The notes under the pieces: generated by a model
Database searches by the model: none
Seen by the model: only the letters and a program-made list of their open reading frames with translations
What the model was told of the DNA's origin: nothing
Assembly (NCBI GenBank): GCA_028583415.1
Contig: CM053270.1
Location: 64,593,517-64,657,516, forward strand
Direction: 5' to 3'
Length of the DNA: 64,000 bases
DNA from: Protea cynaroides
Lineage: Eukaryota; Streptophyta; Magnoliopsida; Proteales; Proteaceae
Made by a program: the position numbers and the translations under genes
In this document: piece by piece, positions 58,595 through 64,000 of the stretch
Layout: every line of letters begins with the position of its first letter
Position numbering within the stretch: position 1 is the first letter of the stretch

Positions 58595-60612
58595 TGTTAG
58601 ACTTTATGTTGTCATTGTTAGCAACTTGGCTGATGTGACAGTGTTTGTGAGCATACAGTCAGAGAAATTAGGAGAGAGAGTGTCAGTGTATGAGAGAGAA
58701 TGTCAGTGCAGTGGTAAAGATGGAACAACCTCTTATGTGTGTTCTACATGTGTTTCAGATGACTTGCAATGAGTTGAATGAGATTTTACACTGATTTTGA
58801 TGAGAGAGAGTGTCTGTAGACCCCACTGGTGATGTGGCATAGTTTCTGATGATGTGGCCGAGTTTCTAATGATGAGGCAATGTTGCGGCATCCTGAAGCA
58901 TTACATGAAGAAAGAAGATGTAGAGAGAGAATGAGGAGAGAGAAAGAGGAGAGAGAAAATGTTGGTGGGTCCCGCAATAGGTTCATGGAAATCCGACAGT
59001 GGAAAGATGTAGAGCGTCGAGTTACCTTTCTAACGCAACTTGAATCACTCAATTCCGACGTCGGATGAGAGAGATATCGCAGTTTCCATCGGATCACTTG
59101 AAAAGTCATTAACACATAAAGATGGGGGCATTTTGGGTACGAAGAAAGGTAGAAGATTCTAAATCGGCTGCTAAAATGAAGCCACGATGCTCAGATCCAC
59201 TTTGAATGGCCCAAATCAAAGCGGGCTCGAGTGTAATGCGGCCTTTGCGTAGAGATTCCATCACGTGCAATCGGATTGGCTGGAAGCAGCATAAAACAGT
59301 GGATCCCGTCACTTGCAAGTGTAGTCGTGATCACATGTGGCGCGCTCGAGGTATAACGGTGCGAGGATCCTGATCTAAAGGCCTAGAATGAAGCCTATTT
59401 TCGGAGGCGTGATTTATTCAAATCCGACAGACTCTAGTCAATCCCGCCTTTTAAAGGCTTATCCAACGACCATATATAAAGATCCTTCTTCGTCTAATGG
59501 GAACTCGACAGTGCAAAAGGCCGCGGCGATTCAGTGTTACGCGGGTATACGATAAGCCTCCGAAAGATTCTATTTTGAATTTTTTGATTGGCCGAACTTC
59601 AAACCGCCATAACTTCTTCATCCGAGCTCCAAATCGGTCCGTTCAAGTTGCCGTTTCCATATTTTCGGATGCTCTATACATTGGGTGCCGTTGGGAGTTG
59701 TAAAAACGAAGAGAAAAATTGAAAAAAGCATTTTGAAGACAGAGAGAAAGATTTTTAGGGTTTTTCGTACCTGTGGGAGTGATCAATCACCAACTACCTC
59801 TTATTTGTGTATTAATGGAGTGTTAAATCCCTATGAGAGATTAGTAGAGCTTTTGTTTTTATATTCATGGTGTTTATGAGTTGTGTGAAAGAGATTGAAA
59901 GCCTGTGAACGAGGTGTGCTCTGTGAATCAATCTTTATCATCATTGAAGGTTGTTGGAGAGTACCTGAGAGTGGTGTAAAGCTTCAGAGAGATTGTTGGT
60001 CATTCAAAAGCATTGTTTGTGAGATTTTTCAATTCTTTATCTATTTATGCTTTCAATTTATTGTATGCTAGCGTAGGTGCAAATTGTTGAATACCTAGCT
60101 AGTGGGGAAAAATTATAAGGTAAATTTATAAGCCTAAAAAAATTATTATTTGCTTTCTGTGGGTGCGGATTAAGCGTGGTGTATTCAGTGGGTGCTGGAC
60201 ACTAGCTGTTAAGCCTGAATCTTGACGTTGGTGCACCCTTTCAGTTTTATACTGGGAAAACCTAGAGTTAGTATCCTTATCTTGTAAAAGACTAAAAGTT
60301 GAGTGTTGAGTAAATACAGAGCCCGTTGGGCATTACTCCGTGGGCTAGCCATCACACACTATGTTGGTGAACCACGTATATCCTGTGTTGTGGACTGTCT
60401 TTATTTTTCTATATATTTTGGAGTACATGGAATGACTTATAGGATGGGTGTGCAAATCTGGTAGACCTGACCACTGAGTGGTAGCAAGGTAGATTTGCAT
60501 ATGTTTGTGTATATGTAAAAGAATATATCTCCATCAGCTCTGGACAGCAGTGAAATAATTAGAGATAATTTTCAGACACTGATTCACCCCCCTCTCAATA
60601 TCAAGTTCATCA
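58595..60612 (+). mobile_element. Solo LTR, 2018 bp, with 5-bp TSD
   Basis: It begins TGTTAGACTTTATG and ends CAAGTTCATCA. GATCC flanks both ends (58590-58594, 60613-60617). Before the end is GATTCACCCCCCTCTCAATA, typical of the 3' end of long Copia (SIRE/Tork-like) LTRs; the strand is inferred from this. No primer site or internal domains follow, so it is a solo LTR. It interrupts an older repeat that continues from 60618. Confidence 0.85.
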
Positions 60613-60617
60613 GATCC

Positions 60618-61285
60618 TACATGTGTACGATCTTATAAACAAGGTTCACATCATCGTTATGGTACCAGAACTCCTTCAGCCCTCCGGACACCGCACAAGC
60701 AAAGTAAACATCCATTAAACCACACAAGATATATAAAAAAAGCAATTGCTATAATGTAATGCATGACAATGGTATAACAGTAAATTAGATGACAAGTATA
60801 CAATCATATCTATCATGGCATATTATATTCATACATGACCATTTGTAAAACACTTCACAAATTAATTCAAGTCCAACCCACTCACCTCAACGGTGATAGC
60901 AAATAGAACTCAGTTGGCTTGCAAGTTCTCCGTTGAGCCATAAAGGCATCTCAATTGCATCTATGATTTTCCCAACTTGGTGGGAAGTGATAAGGGATCA
61001 TCCTATTGACATTTGGGTATCATTAGCCCACTTAAGTCTTGGGATTAATTGAATTCCAAGTCAGGGTTCAAAACTTAGGTCATCTAGATTAATTCTATGG
61101 TGAGAAAATTAGTATGTCTCCCCCAGTTAATGGAGACTAGGGCATCAGTCCCTAGGCTCCAAACCTTAAGACTACTAGGTCATTACCAACATTAGAGGGT
61201 AAAGGGGATAATGTGCAAAGGTTTAAGTAATGTGTTTTACCTCAAGATGACTGAGGGAGCTATGTGTAGCTCTTGTATGTTGAGG
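60618..61285. other. Older repeat sequence continued; no gene seen
   Basis: Sequence resumes after the solo LTR without a recognisable ORF or TE ends. TCACCTCAACGGTGA near 60890 is a short palindrome. Confidence 0.4.
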
Positions 61286-61293
61286 CCCCAAGG

Positions 61294-61940
61294 TAAGGGT
61301 GTCAAAATTGGGCCCGGCCTGGTAGAACGGACCAAGCCAGTTGGATATAACCCGAACCCAGCCCGACCAAGCCTTAATGGATAGGTTTCGGTTTTGGCTT
61401 GTAAAGTCCGACACTGTTTTAGTCCCGACCAAAACTAGACAAAACCGGCTTGTTAAGAAGTCCGAACTAGTCCAAACCGATAATACCCAATCCGAACACC
61501 TGTAAGGTCCGTCCGTGCCTAGTTTCTTAATTTTAAAGGTTTTAAATTTTAAAGGATTATGTTACATTGTTACAGTTCACTTCTTGATCCGAAAGATTAT
61601 GTGAATCTATAGTTGAATTAAAGATTATGTTAATTGTTAAAGTTTACTGAATTACATACATATGGAAGGAATGATGCTAATAAAATAGACTACATAGCTT
61701 ACATATAAAATGGGCTCGATAAGCTTGATAAGTTCGGTTCGGACCAAACCAATCCGAAATCACTTCAATAAATCCAACCCGATAACAAATCAACACCGGA
61801 CTAGCCCGTTAGTTATTGTGTCCAGTATAGTCCATCTCAACCCGAACTCTTAATGGACATGTTTTGGACTGGGCTTATAAAACCTACATGGGTTCAGCCT
61901 GGACCGAAACTGACCCTGGACCAGTCCATTGACACTCTTA
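61294..61940. mobile_element. hAT-type MITE (TAAGGGTGTCAA family), 647 bp
   Basis: Ends TAAGGGTGTCAA and TTGACACTCTTA (one mismatch), with flanks CCCCAAGG and CCCCAAGC (7 of 8). The interior is collinear with the element at 35789-36447, for example CACTTCTTGATC and GATTATGTGAATCTATAG. It is more mutated and therefore older. Confidence 0.88.
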
Positions 61941-61948
61941 CCCCAAGC

Positions 61949-64000
61949 TAATGGTAAAAGTTCCAAGTTCTGACCCCTCTCTTCTTCTTTCCCCTTTCTT
62001 TTCTCTTCCTTCTCTCTCCTTTTTATTTTCGGTGGTGCAATAAATGAAGGTTTGCGATCCTCCCCCTATTTATAGTTTTCTTTGATTGGGGTGCATTTGC
62101 GTAGTTAGACGCTAATCAGCTGAAACTGATTTATTCTGCTTACTGGAGGTGTGATCATAGGAACATTCTCAACCTGGTCATTTGGGTACACTGGGTAATG
62201 TAAGAGTCATTGGACACCAAAGTTGAAGTGTCAAAGGTCACAAGTAGGCCCCACATCCTATTAAATAGTTCTGTTGTTTAAAGCCCATCAGATAAGGTTA
62301 CCGGTCAATAGACCAACCATTAGACTGCCGCCGGTGGAGGCCACAAGCTTATCCGATATGGTCCGCTGGTGGGGAAATTTTACAGGTTCTCCCCTAGCTA
62401 TTTCACCCTTAGTTTCTCTTATTCTTGTTGTCTATAAGGACCACACATATGGAGTCTTATACATATCATAACTAAATCTTATAGATAATTATCATGTAAA
62501 AGTTCATGGATGCCTCACAAAATTATTATGACTCAGAATCCATGGGATTTGCAGAGTAAGACCAATTGTCAATGAAAATCTAAATTGATCTGAAATTTTA
62601 GATACGAGTCTTACATCTCAGAAGTCATGTCTCTTCGATCCTCCTTTCTCACTTTTGTCTTTTGAGACACCTCAGAAGTCATGTCTCTTCGATCCTCCTT
62701 TCTCACTTTTGTCTTTTGAGACACCTCATTCCTCGCCTCTCTTCTTTCCCTTCCTTGCAAACTATAAATTGTAGACAAAGTTCAGTCACTTTTTGTCTTT
62801 TAAGGACACCTCATTCCTCGCCTCTCTTCTTTCCCTTGCAAATTATAAATTGTAGACAAAGTTCAGTGGACATGGACAGGATGGAGCCTCTGGAGGATAC
62901 ACGTGCGTGCAAATGAGCTACAATAAGTTGGACAAATAGATATGATCCAAAATAATATTTTAAAGCCTTCAAAACACTTGTGACAAACTATTTGACTAAG
63001 AATATCATCCACTTTATGATGATTGGTCCATTGCATGCAACAAAGACAATTTATTCGAGACATGTGGTAAGCTTGGATTAGGTCTAGTCCAGTGTATCCC
63101 ACCCTTTTCTATCAAATCTCTGCAATTAAGGCAGATTAAGTCGTGTATCATTGTGATTGGTTCATTATTTTGATTGGTTGATAATTTCTTTGGCATATTC
63201 AAAACTAGATATGTGAATGGCAGTGTGCCCTCTCTTAGATGAATACATACTTAACATGAATTCATTATTCATGTTTTCTTGGACCCATTAGAGTATAGCT
63301 TCTTCATTTGGTTCTGTATGTTGTAATGCTTGTATTTAATGTTTATTGTCATCATGTTCAAGGACTAGTCAATATCATCATCAGATCCAATTCAAATTTC
63401 AGTAGTCTCTCTTGCATTACTTCTCCCTGAATCAACACCTACTGGCCTTCAACTCGCCATCTATATATAGATATGTTTCTAATGTAGTCGTTATCTAAAG
63501 CTTAGACCAATGAATGGTTCTCTAAAATCCTCAGTTGGATTTAACTATGACCACAAACTGTTTAAGGTCACTCCTATATATTCTTTGGTGGGGGCTGAGT
63601 TACTAAACACTTTAGTTCTTTATGTTTTCTTAAATCAATCATTAAAAGGAAGTATTAGCCATTTCACTATTTCAGAGTTATTTCTGACTTCATGGTTTGA
63701 AAGCTTTGATAAAACAGTTGTGTTTTGCGTCTTCTCACATGACCTGTGAATTGACCCTTAACCATTATTTTGGAGTACTCACTCATTAGGTCTTAAGCTG
63801 ATGCACGATGTAAGACTCGCACTCCATGAATCCGATCTAAACCTTTCATTCATATCGTAACAGGTGTTCCAATCATTATCGGGCCAGACGGGATGAACGG
63901 ATGACAATCAGATACAAAAACGAACCTCAAAGTATGAACTATTTCATACTGGTCGATGGTACTGATTGACCGGTATGGCCTGCGTAGAGACCATTTAGAT
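61949..64000. other. Gene-poor right end of the window
   Basis: No ORF with recognisable similarity on either strand. Pyrimidine-rich text near 61980-62035, the tandem duplications at 62616-62870, and AT-rich sequence to the end. A gene on either strand beyond 64000 cannot be excluded. Confidence 0.45.
62616..62870. repeat. Two adjacent tandem duplications (54 bp and about 87 bp)
   Basis: A 54-bp unit beginning CTCAGAAGTCATGTCTCTTC occurs at 62616 and again at 62670. Next to it a unit beginning CACCTCATTCCTCGCCTCTC and ending GTAGACAAAGTTCAGT occurs twice with small indels (about 62720 and 62807). Confidence 0.85.

Overview
The window is plant nuclear DNA. It carries two spliced host genes in an AT-rich background full of transposable elements. 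The genes have GT-AG introns and angiosperm protein families, with an Au-type SINE and plant hAT, CACTA, MULE, Copia, TRIM and SMART-type elements around them. Long, TE-filled introns and low gene density suggest a large-genome angiosperm, possibly woody; the species cannot be read from the sequence.

Gene 1 (minus strand, start codon at 30166, running off the left edge) encodes a plant cyclopropane-fatty-acid synthase. It fuses an N-terminal FAD amine-oxidase-like domain to a C-terminal SAM-dependent CFA-synthase domain. I placed 22 coding exons; they join in frame into 800 residues, and roughly 65-70 C-terminal residues should lie outside the window. About 27.8 kb of the 30.2 kb is intron. 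The introns hold a three-LTR TRIM, two SMART-sized retrotransposons, a young non-autonomous LTR element with an intact 205-codon ORF, several hAT-type MITEs, an Au SINE, a LINE 3' relic and a frame-broken PPR pseudogene.

Gene 2 (plus strand, 43649-48608) encodes a DUF810/Munc13-homology (PATROL1-like) protein of 988 residues in five exons. The two genes are head to head, with 13.5 kb between start codons. That gap holds palindromic MITEs, a duplicated block (GRAS pseudogene fragment plus LTR, PBS and leader) and an LTR with no partner. One duplicate carries a hAT insertion whose 8-bp target duplication is confirmed by the empty site in the other copy.

Downstream of gene 2 (48.6-64 kb) there is no intact host gene. 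It holds a Pack-MULE carrying an armadillo-repeat fragment (9-bp TSD), a Copia relic (5-bp TSD) with a CACTA element nested in its gag (3-bp TSD), tandem duplications, a 2.0-kb solo LTR (5-bp TSD) and another hAT MITE.

I found no CRISPR array, tRNA, rRNA or operon, and no clearly new biochemical system. The notable content is the TE archaeology: many elements have exact ends and target-site duplications visible in the raw sequence. Coordinates come from manual reading; no alignment or search was run.
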